NCBI GenBank assembly: GCA_018398815.1
Contig: CM031596.1
Span: forward strand, 73,587,965 to 73,651,964
DNA length: 64,000 nucleotides
Source: Conus ventricosus
Taxonomy: Eukaryota; Mollusca; Gastropoda; Neogastropoda; Conidae
Direction: 5' to 3'
Each line of letters opens with the position of its first letter. Position 1 is the stretch's first letter. A program made the translations under genes and the position numbers. The notes beneath the pieces were generated by a model. The model did not search any database. It was not told the origin of the DNA and saw only the letters and a list, made by a program, of their open reading frames with translations. Positions 45,901 to 60,066 of the stretch are shown one piece after another.

Positions 45901-48900
45901 TCATCTCTTATGCGGATGACAGTAGCAGGTTTCCACTTTCTTGTGTCATGATCCAGTACCCATACGGTTGTCCCTGATACAGAGGAGGTAGCTGTTCTCC
46001 AGCACGCCTGTTGTGGTTCCTTGTCATCTTGTCGCATCTCTCTGCCATTGTCTCTCGTTGTGGTAATGGAGCTGGCTCAGATCTGGATGGAAGCGTTGTA
46101 GCTAACTTCCTCTTCATCAACATCTCGCCTGGAGAAGGCAGCTTGCTGCAGACTGGCGTTGCTCTTAGCTGCAACAAGGCTAATTCAGCATCTTGTCCAG
46201 TTCTTTGACACTTTTTGATAGTGTTCTTGACTGTTTGGACTTGCCTTTCGATGAAACCATTTGATTTTGGGGATCGAGGGGATGATGTGATATGCTGTAT
46301 GTTCCAGGATGTCAGGAAGTCCTGGTATGCTTTGCCAACGAATTGTGGTCCATTGTCACTGATTATGATATCAGGTTTGCCAAACAGGGCCAGCATCTTT
46401 TTTGTCTCAATGGCAACAGTTAAACTGCTTGCTTTGTCTATTTGAACGGTCACAGGGAACTTCGAGAAATAATCAGCGATGATCAGGTAAGTTACGCCAT
46501 CTATTTCAAAGAGGTCTGTGCCTAGTTTTTTCCATGGTGCACTGGGTATCTCATGTGGAGTCAGTGGCTCACTTTGATTTGCTGGTCTGGTTTCTTGGCA
46601 TGTTTCACAGGCCTGAATCATGTCTGTGATGTCTTTGGTGATGTTCTGCCAAAACACAGATTCTCTTGCCAACAACCGCGTTTTTTCAATCCCTTGGTGA
46701 GCTTTGTGCAGTTGTAACAAGATACTTCTTTGTAGTGATGAAGGAATGATGACTTGAGGGCCTTTGAATATGATGCCATTTTCCACTCCCAGTTCATCTC
46801 TGAAGACCAGTAGTACCTTATTTCTGTCGGAACTTCCTTGATTGACTCCGGCCAACCTTGGATGATGGTTTCCTTGAGCAAGCAAAGTGTGTGGTCTCTG
46901 TCTGTTTTTTTCACGCAGTTCTTCTTGCTTTTTGTTGGTGAAGTTGATGAGATCAAGGTAATCAAAGTCGATTTCTTCCGGTGTCCAGTCTACACCATCA
47001 ATCCTCTCATCAAGTTAGTATCCCAGGTTTATTTGGGACAGCTGGGTCTTTGAGGTTTGGGGCTTCTCTTTTCTGCCTATTTCAGTATTTGGCTCCCTTT
47101 ATATTCAACAAGGTATTCAGGGAGAAGGCATCTCTAGCCAGGAAGAAAGCGGTCTAACTGTCAGACTATTTGTATTACTGGCTTAACCTGACCAAGTCAA
47201 AGTCCTTCTATTTGCATCATACAGCCCAGTTTTGTTGGAATGGTGACTCCCAGTTCAGATTCATCACCAACCCAGCCAAGTGCAAAATCTGTCTGCACCA
47301 GCCCTTATTTACTGGGATGTTCTTCAACACCCACAAAATACCCAAGCAATGTCTCATCTCCCCAGTGATCGACAAGCTGCATCTTCTTTTGAATTACGCT
47401 CAGCTCAGCCAGTTCTCTGTCTTTTTTACTGAGCATGATTGAGTCCATGGTTCCCTTCATTCTCAAGATCTGCAAGCGATCCTTCCAGCATGAATTTAGG
47501 GTGCATTGATGGCAGCAGACACATCAGTTTGCTGTTTCATCACCCAGAGACCACGTGGTTCCAATAGGTAATGGATAAGTTGGTTGCAATTGTCACCCAA
47601 GGCCACTGTGTCCCAATCTTTCACCCAACCCAGCTGACATCCCTACACATGGACACTTCCAAAACGGGCCAGGGGACCCACATAGGACTCTTGCACATGT
47701 CAGGGATTGTGACTGTCAGTAAAGCCAGAGTCACATCAACATTCTTGAGCAAGCCAAAAGCAGTACAAATACTTCATTCACAGAGTGACAAGACAACATT
47801 AGGTTGGCTTGTTATGTGACCAAAAGAGGGAAGGAGGGGGGCATGCTCTGTCAGCCTCTTTCTTCAAGCAGTACTCTCTTACGTTAGTGTCACTTATTCA
47901 GGATTCACCCCCATGATGAGACAGAGCATGAACCATTCCTAACCATTTACAGGTGGTTCATCAACATTGTCAGAGCGACATTTAGCCTGGCTCAGGTCAG
48001 TGCTACTGTCCTGAGAGCCCATGAGGTTACAGCGATTGTCACACTGGCTGCATTCCGACATTTGGTTCCTCTAGACCACTTGCAGGAGGCAGGTTCATTA
48101 ACTTTTAACTTGGGGATACAGTGGAGTCCATCTATATGTCGGCATGCATATATGTCGGCGTCCGCTTATATGTCGGAGACCCCCTTGGACGGAATCCGTC
48201 CCTTCTTTGATGACTAAAAACTCGGACGCTATAAGTCGGGTCTGATGGCGGCAAGCACGCTTATGTGGCGGTCAGCTGAGATCAAGTGGCAACTTTGACA
48301 ACTAATCAACCCGCCACAGTGAGTGCAGCAACGCCGCGGGAGGTGAGACAAGTGTTCACAGGCTAGACTCCTTCACTCTCACAAGTGTGAGACAGTCATT
48401 CCTTGCTCAAACGCTGCCAACATGGCCACACCAAAGAAAAGGGTCAACCTCTCTGCAGCTGACAAGTTGAAAATGCTTGACAGAATAAAAGGCCGGAGAA
48501 CCGAGACAAAAACTTGTTGCAGAGATGGGGATTTCGATGAGGTGGCGAAGTGACGGAAGAAGAGATTGTTGAGGCAGTGCAAGAGAAGAAAAGGCAGAGG
48601 TTGGATGGAGGAGAGTGTGCGGTGGATGAAGAGGAAGGACAAGAAGAAGAAGAGGAGGAGGATGACCGAGATGTGTCCGCTGCCGACGCAAAAAAAGCAC
48701 TAGCTACCCTTTGTCGATTTGCCACTGCTAGCGGTTTCACCCCAGAAACACTACAGAAACTTGATGATGTTAGCGCTGCAGTTCATAAAGCAGTACTCGC
48801 TTCAATGTGCAGCCAGACATCACCCGCTTCTTTCACTCTCAGCCCACCTTTCCACCTCACGTTGATCTTGAAATTTGTTTCCCATCATTTTTCTTTCTTT

Positions 48901-51900
48901 CTTTCTTTGTCCTGTTAGTTTTGTCTCTGATTGACCTTGTGATCTTCAGTCTTCTGTCATTCATTGTTGTTTTTTTCTCTTCTAAGTCATTTGCTGTGCA
49001 CTGTATGTTTTCTCTTCTAAGTCATTTGCTGTGCACTGGTATGGGTTTTGCGAGTTATACGGAGTTGCTTCCCTGACCCTGACCCCCCCCCCCCCCCCCC
49101 CGACTTCACGTATATGTCGGGTCCGCTTATATGTCGGTCAAATGCTGGACAAACACCCGTCATATATCCAGACTCCACTGTATCTGCTTGACCAGAGTTG
49201 ATGTTCCAAGGGATTTCCATTACGGCTTACACAGCCATATCCACTCCAGTGTCACACCTTGTGAACTATTCGGATCATTTCCCCCTCCACCACTTATTTT
49301 GAAATCTGCAAGAGCTTAAGTAGTGAGTTGTTCTCATTCTTGTGTACTGTGAAATACACTTGTCATGTCAAGTTCCGCCCATCCTAACGCTCTGTTCACG
49401 TTGTGGTCCCCAGGGGTACATTGGCCTGGCTGTAATATGATAAGGAAGCAGAAATAACCACACTCGTGACTGCTAGAGATGGAAGACAGTGCACAAGGTG
49501 TCTGATTATTGGGTTAGCCATGAAAATTTGGCCAACAATGCTATCAATTGCCATAGATGGCAAGAATTTGACATGGTATGTATATTTAACTAAACAGGGA
49601 GGATTAGGAAAACTTATTTCAAATGTGTGGTACATGTACTTCATATAAAACAAACTTTGGACAATGCTTAGTCTTCTAGTATTGGTTCCAAGGATCATCT
49701 AGTACTGGTTCCAACAAGTGGTAGCAGGATCAGTTTGTATCATTTAGTTTTAAGATGTGGTGATTTCAGAATTATTGAAGAGATTGTTCCCCATCCCACA
49801 CCTTTTAACTTTTTTCATGACATCTCTTTTTGGGTGAAGCATTATTTTACAAATTACATATGAATAGAAACAGGATTTATTTTAAAGAAAAAAGGTGACA
49901 CTGTGTTTGACTTCTAGTAGTGTATTACACCAGTAGAGATACACATTTCAATGAGGAAAGTTACAGTAAGATGGAAAGTTATTGCATTGAAAAGCCCTGA
50001 TAAAATTCCGTACCTTACCCTACCGTAGACATTTTAGAAAAATGTTTAGGTTTGTATCTGAAATAGATTTATTTCACAGGTAAGACTTGTTCCTATCATG
50101 CACATAGAAGTGAAGGATGTCTGGAGGGTGTTGTGGAGAAATTCCACTATACCACATCAACTTGGCTCACCTCTTTATTTGTGTCCACCCAGTTACATTT
50201 GTCATGACCAGCACCACGATGTACTACTACACCAAGGTGATGAGTGACCTCTTTTTGGACAACGCCCATGCAGAAACTGGGGGAACCTTCCGGACTCTGA
50301 CCGGTGTTGATGATTTCTGGCGTGTGAGTTTTGTTGCTCTACTACCAGTAACAATACTGCTGTTTTTTTGTAAACAACTTCATGTTTTTGCAGTGTATCT
50401 GTGTCTATTTTTCTTTAATTGATTTGCTTATTTCCTCTCTGTTTTTGTTTGGTCTTTCAGTTCAGAGAAATACAACACTGTATTGAAACTATGCAGTCCT
50501 GAGTCTATCTGCTTTAACAAGCTATGCAGTTCTATCAGCTGTTGTATCTGATTGTGCGTGATATCTGTCTGGGTTAAATAGAACCGTGTTTTTTGAGGGT
50601 GAAGAGCAAAACGAAAACAAACCAACCAAAAAACCAATGCTGCTGTTTGACTTTTGGATCCATCCTAGGTTGACTTGAAAATTAATGTTATACAGCTGTT
50701 ATACAGCATATTGGTAAAGCCTTTCCAAAAACACCAATGAGCATTCTAATTACAGGAATACTATAAGCATTTCAGGAAACAAGGATAACCAAGACTTTTT
50801 AAATCTTCTTACTGTGCCTCGGCAGCTGTAATAACAAATTTGATGGCTTGATTTCAATACTTTGTGATAGATTCATTCACCGTCAAAACTTGCTGTAATC
50901 TAGTTGGCAAGGTCTGTAGGGCAACTGAATATAGGCTGACTCTGACTCCAGGTATCTTTAATGCTTCTGGTATGGAAGTCCTAGTTTACAATTCATGGAT
51001 TTACTTTTGTTGTTTGCATTGAAACCTCCACCATTCCTTTTAATGTGATTAATGTCCAGACTTTGTGATGGCCACATCATGCTACAAATTCTGCTGTTTT
51101 GCATCCATTCTGTGGTGTAGGGAGAAGGATGGCAATGTGCATTGTTATCCTGAAAAATCGAGCTGTGCCAGCAGTCAATTTGTTTTACAGCAAGGCTCAG
51201 AAAGAAGATGAAAAGTTCCTCTGTTGACTTTTCAAAGATAAGAATACTGTCAGCTTTACGTTTCCAGAGTCGAACAACAACAAAAAGGACCAAAAAAGAG
51301 CCAAAATCAGACGCCCTAGGACAGATTATATGATGTGACTATAGTGTCAACAGACACAGAGCAGCCCGAGAGTCTGTGTTCAGACAAAATTTGCAAAATA
51401 AATATTATGATCCTCTTCCAAACTTTAAGTATTCCTGTATGTCTCATTGGACTACTTGCCTTTTTTTTTTTTTTTGAAAGTTAAAGGAATTTACTGACAG
51501 AAGAAAAAAGGCACTTTTAACACACATGAGCATTTTCCATGATTGGCTTTTGTCTTTTCCAGATTCATTTTGACTTCTTGAATGCGAATTACGTATTGCT
51601 TCCATTGATTTCTCATGTCTCTGAAACATTTCAAAGTGAAATATATATATATGCTTAGTGTAATCATTCCCATAAGAAGGGGGTAGAACACTTGTGTGTT
51701 ACCTTGTTTGGCAGTTTGCTAAAGGTCCTCTGATGGACGGCCTGTACTGGGAGAATTGGTACAACAACGACACTCTGAAGGCTGACGAGATGGTTACATC
51801 TACTATGAGAACAAACTCCTGGGAGTTCCCCGGATTCGCCAGCTACGTGTGTCTTCTAACTCCTGCCGTGTGCATGATGACTTTGAAAACTACATCAGCC

Positions 51901-53546
51901 AGTGCTTTGAGGAGTACTCTGAATCCAGTGAAGACACCAAACCCTTTGGACCTCAGCATCCAGGATATACAGCGTATGTATCAGTGTTTTGATATTGTCA
52001 GTTAGCAAGAATATGACAGTATGCAAATATGAGATGCTGTTCATCACTGCCGGGAGAAGTAATTACAGAGAGATATGGTACTGATCTCTCCTACAGCTTG
52101 AGGTCTTTTTCCAAGATTCATAGTTCTGTGAGATATTAATGCACATGGTCACAGTAAGAAAATGCTGCAGACACATTAAGTCTGCAGTGCTAATTATCAG
52201 CTGTCATCAAAGGTTTCTCTGATAGTTGTCTAAAAGACTTTTTGAAGAATAATCTGATTATAGCATTCTTTTTAAATAATGCAAGCACCCATGTTCTCTA
52301 TCACAAAAAAATTGAATTAAATGTAAGGTACCTGTATTCTCAAGTATCTTTATTTTCCGTCTTTTTTGCACTGTTATTTAAACACTGAGACTTTGTTTTC
52401 CTGCATTTAACTCTGTGTGTGAGTGAGAAGAGCATGTAGTGTGTAGAGTGGAACTGTTGAATAATTCCCAGTTAAAAAATCTGAACATATTCTAAACTTG
52501 GGGGGGGGGGGACCTTTAACCATGAAACATGTGATTTGGGGTTTTCTCCAAAGTATAATTTCTCTTTTTACTGAACTTTCATGTGAAAAAAAAATCATTC
52601 ATTAAACATCTGCACAACAACCTTGGAAATTTAATGAGACATTGATCATTACAGAAAGGAATATGAATTATAGCAATGGTTTTATGAATGACCCAGGTGG
52701 ACCTACCAGTCAGAAGGCCAACTGGGTGGGTCCTCCCACTGGGGACAGCTGTCCACTTACAGTGGTGCAGGATATGTGCAAGATTTGAGGACTAACAAGT
52801 CTGCTTCGCTGGACATCATTGAGTATCTGTTTGCTAATCTGTGGATTCAGCGTGGCACACGGGCGGTTTTCATAGACTTCACCGTGTACAATGCCAACAT
52901 CAATCTCTTCTGTGTTGTCCGGTGAGAATAATTATTTTGACAGCATTTGTTCATTGTGGACTTATATCATCATCAGCATCACCATTAATATAATCATCAT
53001 CATTATCAGTGACTACAAACAGAAGGGATGCCATCACAAAGTGTCAGGCGATCCTGGATCTTTGCAGTCATATGTCTGCACATGCATAGTAGTTTAGAGG
53101 TGGTCTTTGAATTTAGTTAAATCACTTTTATGTAAATTCAGTGTCAGGGAAGGTTTTTGTTTGTTTGTTTTTTTATGGAAATTATCTGTTTTAATTAATA
53201 ATGTCATTTTTTTATTAATGGGGTTGAAGTTTCATGGAATGAAGGTTGTTTAGGCTGTCCTTTTTTTTTTTTTTCAAAGAATGCATTATTGAACTGTTCT
53301 GGTTTTCATTAGAACTAGTAGATTCTGAAATGAGTTTAAAAACTGAAATTGTTCTTGGGTCAGGCTGCTTGTGGAGATGCCAGCCACCGGGGGTGCCATC
53401 CCTTCCTGGACTTTCCGCACAGTCAAACTGATTCGCTATGTCACCATTGGTGATTACTTTGTCATGGCCTGTGAAGCTATCTTCTGTCTCTTCCCTCTAC
53501 TACACAGTGGAAGAAATTCTAGAGGTAAGCTCTTGCAAGTAGGTAA

Positions 53547-53621
<75 letters not shown>

Positions 53622-56600
53622 GTAGCCTGTCTGATATATTTAAAGAGTTCTGGAAATTGTTCTCCTGACTGTGTGTATATCTGGAATTTTCTCTCTTTCT
53701 TGGCACTTGCCCTTTCTCCCCCTCCTCATAACTCCTCCCCTCCTTCCTTAAAAAAAAATGTTTTGCAGACAGTAGTGTCTAAAGCACTTTTTTTCTTGCA
53801 GCAGATCTGATTGAAGAGATGTGTTTCATTCAAGAAGAAAAAAATAAAGTATGTCATATGTGGATATATATATTTTAGGGATGGGTTTTTGTGTTTTTGT
53901 TGTCACAGCCTAATACTGCAGTCTACAAGGAACAGTCAGTTAGTGGTCATGAGGCAGCCATCAGAGGAAACACAGTACTGGACCTGAGTCTCACAGTTAT
54001 GTTTACCTCAGCCTGTTTTGATCCATAAGCATGATTCTGCCTACTGAGATCCTTACTGAACACAATAATTGTAAAGTCACAAAGCCACTGTGAGTGAGTG
54101 TCCTTTGCTGGAGGGCCACATCACTTCTATCCAACAACGCTACCCTTGAACTTGCTGATACTGACAATTTTGTCATGAACTCTCCGTGAGGGGAGAGGAA
54201 ATCATACAGGGACACCATGAGAGCAGGCCATGAAAGGCCAAAGGATTTTTTGTTGGTTTGTTTGTTTTTGGTGATTATGAGCAGTAAGGAGATGCTATGG
54301 AGTTTCATTCTGGTCTGAAGCTACATGATTGGTCTGTACCCGATGCTTGCTTTGAAAATATTTCCTGGCATCATCCAGGCTTGATAGAAGACACCTGCAC
54401 AATAATCTGGAAATGTTAGCATGAGTTTTAGCAACACTTTCAGGGACATGTCCGAGGATAATGAATCTAATCTGTTTATTACAAGTCTTCCCATCACATC
54501 TCATGAGGCACTGACTTTGGGCAGAAGGTAGCAAGGGCAGAAAGATCCGTCTTATAGAATCTGAAGCCCTCAACCTACATGCTAACCACTGCATGACTGT
54601 GGCTGGTTCATTCGCTGGTTGTAGTCAGATTTAAGAGGGGAAAAGGAGTAGAAAGAGAATGGTCATCCTGCAAAATAACATGTCAGTTATGATTTCATTC
54701 ATCCTTTGATTATTTAGTTATTTACTGCAAATGTATCTTCTTCTTTTTTGTACTCCCAGTTCTTAAAGAACAGGGAGTACTTTAGAATGGGAACGAAGAA
54801 ATGCTGTCATTATGGATCAAGGATGATGCCCGACATTTTAGTTTACCGTTACAGCCGTTACTAACGGCTGTAACTAACGGCTGTAACAGCCTGTAACGCT
54901 TTTTTCTTCTTTATGGAATATGTCAGAAAGTACTTGGCCGATCTTTCTGAAATTTGTAGGTATGTTCATTATGTGTCACAAATAATGCCCAATGTTTTAG
55001 TTTACCGTTATAACCGTTACTAACGGCTGTAACGGCCTGTAACGGTTTTTCTTCTTTATGGAATATCTCAGAAAGTACTTGGCCGACCTTTATGAAAATT
55101 AGCAGGAAATGTTCAGTATGGGTCACGGATGATGCCTGATGTTTTAGTTTGCCCCGTTATAGCCGTTACTAACGGTTGTAACGGCTTGTAACGGTTTTTC
55201 TTCTTATGGAATATCTCAGAAAGTACTTGGCCAATTTATAAGCGGTATGGATGATCTTGTGACAAATCGGATCCTCTGTCCATATGTAAGTGATGTAATG
55301 CTGAAAATGGATTAAACAACTGTTAAAAACCGTTATTCTGCCGTTATTTCTTATATATAGGTCGATTTTAATGAAATTTGGTATATAGATAGGTTATCCC
55401 CACAAAATGGCACTTCTATATAGTGTTCCAAAATTTGACCGTTAAAACTGTTATTCTTGACATATTGTCCAATTTGGATGAAATTTGATATCTACACAGG
55501 CTTTAGCCCAGTGAGGACTAAAATACCGGTTTCAAAAGTGCATATCGGTTATATAACCGTTAAACCGTTATTTTGCCGTTTTTTTTATATATTGGTGGGT
55601 TTTAATGCAATTTTGTATATAGAAAGGTTATCACACACAAATGGCACTTCCATGCAGTGTTTCAAAATCTAACCGTTAAAAAACGTTATTTTTTGACATA
55701 TTGTCCGATTTGGATGAAATTTGGTATGTACACAGGCTTTAGCCCAGTGAGGACTAAAATACCGGTTTCAAAAGTGTATATCGGTTATATAACCGATAAA
55801 CCGTTATTTTGCCGTTATTTTTTATATATTGGTGGATTTTAATGCAATTTTGTAATATAGAAAGGTCATCACACACAAATGGCACTTCCATGCAGTGTTT
55901 CAAAATCTGACCGTTAAAAACTGTTATTCTTGACATATTGTCCGATTTGGATGAAATTTGGTATGTACACAGGCTTTAGCCCAGTGAGGACTAAAATACC
56001 AGTTTCAAAAGTGTACATCGGTTAAATAACCGTGAAAACCGTTATTTTGCCTTTATTTCTTATCTCATAAAGTACTTGGCTGATTTATAAGCGGTTTGGA
56101 AAACTGGGAGTACGTTTATATGCTTCGCATCTTGTTTAATTACAAGAGGGTTGTGATTTTTTGCCAGTTAGGCAGCTGTACAAAATCTATCCTGAAAGAC
56201 TGATACTTGCCAATACACTCACACAAACTGCACTGTATGCACATACATTTTATGCTAATGTTTGTGCATATCCATAGAGAATTTTTTCTTGCACATACAC
56301 AACTAAAGTGTATGCTTTTACCTAGCTTGGGTATGATTGATTAGAAAGGTAGCAATATAAAAAAATTGCCAATCAGTGCCCTTCTTCCATCCCTAGAGGA
56401 GTTTGCTCCTTTAGTGAGTGTGCCAATGATTAAATGAATTCTTTCTTGCATTCCAGGTGTTCAACATGTCAAGAGCTTTTTTTTTATTTCTCCTCTTGCT
56501 TCATAACTGCAGGGATGTGATAATATTGGCCCAGTCATTTTGTCTGTCCGTATGACTTAATCAATAGATGGCTTTTCTTTTCCTTTTTTCTTAACACCAT

Positions 56601-56989
56601 CACATTTTCATCTGTTTTAGCACTTTGGTTTTGAAAAAAAAAAACTCTAACCTTAGGATATTTTATGTCATTTATTATAATAATGTACAACTCTTGACAT
56701 AACTGCCTTTTCCAAATCCGCTTTCAAAGACATGCTTAAATAAACCAACAAAAAAAGAACGAAAATAAAGAAACAGATGGTCATAGCTGTGCACATTGAA
56801 GAAGAATCTTTGCCACACCACTGTTGATCCATCTGTCAATCTAGAAGCCTGATTTAGTGGTCCTTTTAGCACATCTGTATTGTGGACACAGTCATGTGTA
56901 TGGACACAGCTTTGTCATTTTCTAGCCTCATTTTCTGCTGAAGCTGGCTCTTGGAAGTTGGAGTGCCCATGAGATTAAAGCACCATGTC

Positions 56990-57047
<58 letters not shown>

Positions 57048-60033
57048 CTTGCCACCAGTCCGTACTCACCTACTGACACTCAGGCATTCCTATACCAATT
57101 TCAGCAGGAAATGAGTCAGAATTACATGAAACAAAGTGAGGCTTACATTGAAAGGCGAGGCTTTTTGCAACTTCTGATAAGTCAGTTGCTGAATAGTGGT
57201 AGAGTGCATGCGCCTGTCTATGTTTATTACGCAGCCATGTGAAACTTTTTTTGTTCAATGCCAAAATAAATCAGTTATTACTTCTGTGATTATTCCCTTC
57301 TATCTCAAAACTTCCGATGGGTGTGTGGTGTGTATCTCATGTGCACTCTACCAGTATTCAGAGGCAGATTTGTCGAGGTGTGCGACAAGAATCACCTTCC
57401 AGGGCAAGGCTTGCTTTGTTTCATGTAACTGTATTTTATTGTTTTTGTTGGTTCATCTTTAGGCCAGCTTAGTTACTCGTTTAGTGTGTTTGCTTTACAT
57501 CTCAGTTGCCAACATTTTCCTCTTGACTTCAGCAGACTTGTTTGGGAGTACTTGCAGCACACCAAGTGTCACTCAAGCTGAGATACCACTGTTATTTTCA
57601 GATCAAGAAGCATCGCCTGTCCTACTTCAAGAGTTTCTGGAATGTCCTGGATGTGCTGGTGATCATTATCTCTGTGATCTGCATCGCCTTCAACATCTAT
57701 CGTTCACTGGAATGGGGGACAAGTTGGATGGTCTGCTAAAAGACCCCAACACTTTCTCTGATTTTGAAGACCTAAGCTACTGGGAAACCCGATTTTCTAA
57801 TGCCATTGCCATTGCTACCTTCATGGCCTGGATCAAGGTGGGAAGCATTCTTTTTGTGTTTTGTTTTGTTTTGTTTTTGTTGTGCATGTTACATATAAAC
57901 AATCTGTTTTGTTATGCATCGCGTTCAGAATGTAGTTAGAATGTCTTTTTTGTATCATTTAATCAACTAAATTATGGGTGAAAGTTGCATGTAGTTTCAG
58001 GTCCGTTTTCTTGAGCAGGACCTACTAGGGTATTGTATTTTAAAATATCTTCTTTTTTTTTCTTAAAAGTCAGACTGACACCACATTTTACACATATGAG
58101 AGAAAATTGAGTTTGATGTGTATGTATAGATAGTAGAGTCTTTGTTGCATCATCTAGTCATTCGGGACAAAGTGCCTGTATTTTCCTGCAACAATACAGC
58201 AGCAGTGTTTGGTCACATTATGACATTAAGATAGAAAATCAACATTAACAATGCTAACTCACTAGTATGAATCTATGAATATTTTAGATGGTGGTTAAAT
58301 GATCAGTCAGCAGTTTAGAAGCACAGGGTTACTTTGTGCAAGTGTTGGATATATATCCACTAACTGTTTCTCTTCTGCTTTTGAAGAGTAAGCACTTTTT
58401 ACAGACTATTTTTCTTAGTCTGTTGTTTGCTTCTACTTTTATTTTCTTCTTTTCAAAGCCTTTTTGTAAGTGACAAATGTTTCCTAGATAAATAGCTGAC
58501 AGAGTGCTTAGTCATCATCGACTGACCTCAAAACAATCGCAAAAATAAAAATTTTTTATGACTCAAAACTTGAAGGAAATCAGACAAAATTCCATAGAGT
58601 TGCTGGATTGATCCTACAGTTCACAGTTGACATCTTACATTTGAACTGACTTGGAACCTACCACATTCTAATGACCAAACCTTCTGACAAGATGAACAGG
58701 ACAGTTTGTAAATAGGAGTTGTGTCAGAGGTGGAACAGGCTGATCTGTATGCAAAGGGTTCATTGTATATCTGTGCAGATTTTGCAAACAAATTAATTAC
58801 TTATCGTCAGGATAATAAAGGTGATCATCTTTTAACATTCTTTTGAAAGAAATTACTGTTTTGATAAATAGTATCTATGATCAAGATCAATAAAGTGAAG
58901 AGATGTAACTTCTGTACTGTATTGAGTATTAGTTTCTGGATTATGTACATTATGAGGGGAAATAATTACCATTTTCAAAATTTCCTTTGTAAGTTGTCCA
59001 AGTTTTAGGTTTGGAACCAAATTTCATATGAGTGTTCATGTGTGTGTGTCTTGATGTATTTAATGATAGTTTCATTTGCATGTTGATCATTATGGTTTTT
59101 CTAAATATCACAGGTATTCCAAGTTTTAGTAGCAGAACCATACTTCATATGTGTGTTTGTGAGTGACTGTCGCAATGTACTGAATTTTTGCTCATACACC
59201 AGCCGCCGTGGCGAAGTGGTTAGCATCGCGGACTCCCGGCTGGGAGGTCGTGGGTTCGAATCCCATCAGAGTCATGTGGGTTTTTTCTGCCCCGACCGGC
59301 TCCTACCCAGAGTTGAGTTTGCTGCGGACTCAGTTGGGAAGACTGGGACCACAGAGTCGAGTTTCATCCACTTAATGGATGCGTTTCTGAGAGTGTTGCT
59401 CAAATTTCCTGACCAACACTGCAGGTGCCTGTATCTCTCGGGCCTGGTTGACGCCAGGATATATTATGAAAGGAAGCGTAGAGTACAGCCCTGTCATGTA
59501 GTCTCAGACCGAAATGGAAATCCGTAGCATCATCTTAATCATCCTCATTCCCATTGATCAGCATTAAAAAAAAAAAATTTCTCAAGTTCTGTGGCCCTTC
59601 ATGCCCTGCTCTCATGGTGACCTCAATTTCGATGTCCTCTCCACGTCTGTAGCCTTGGTTTGCTTCCGTTGGGGTCTCCGGTATCGGCGAGACCATGGCG
59701 GCTGTCGTTGGACGGACGTGGTGGCGCCCTCCGGAGGGAGAGCTCACTCACGCTGGCTCCGCGACTAAGCAATTATTGTCGTCAGTAGGGGGCTTAGTAG
59801 GTGGTGTCCTGCGTATGTTAGATCAGAACAGGCGCCACTGAACACCACCGAAGTGACTCGGCGGCGGTGCAGTGTCTCCTCCGGTGGGTTGCCTCTTGAC
59901 GACTTGACATTGACTGCTCCCTGTGGATTGCTGGTGCCGGGGCTGCGGCGGGGCCAGCTGGGCTATGGCTGTGGACGGGGTGTCGGAATGAGCGGTGTGG
60001 GTGCACTGCCTCTGAGGTGGCGCAGAGGTTGGG

Positions 60034-60066
<33 letters not shown>

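Larger units (their letters stand above)
43601..48116 (+). mobile_element. Old DIRS-like element with nested Gypsy insertion
   Basis: Two blocks of a degraded DIRS-type reverse transcriptase face each other across a Gypsy element: the RT start at 44490-44790 and 45200-45271, and the RT palm plus RNase H at about 47045-48110. Both run on the + strand and join in the expected order. The RT catalytic Y-L-D-D is corrupted to Y-L-Y-Y (near 47173). Substitutions and stops are many, so it is older than the element at 1018-5510. It ends at the pogo insertion at 48117. The region 43601-44490 may hold its gag, which is unproven. Confidence 0.65.

Noticed and set aside
49396..49698. Minus-strand 100-codon frame in PKD2 intron 2
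   Set aside because: Shadow frame over possible old DIRS sequence; no family match in either strand.
59203..59275. A tRNA gene
   Set aside because: A and B boxes are present but the sequence cannot fold as a full tRNA, and it is the head of a SINE with a target duplication and poly-A tail.
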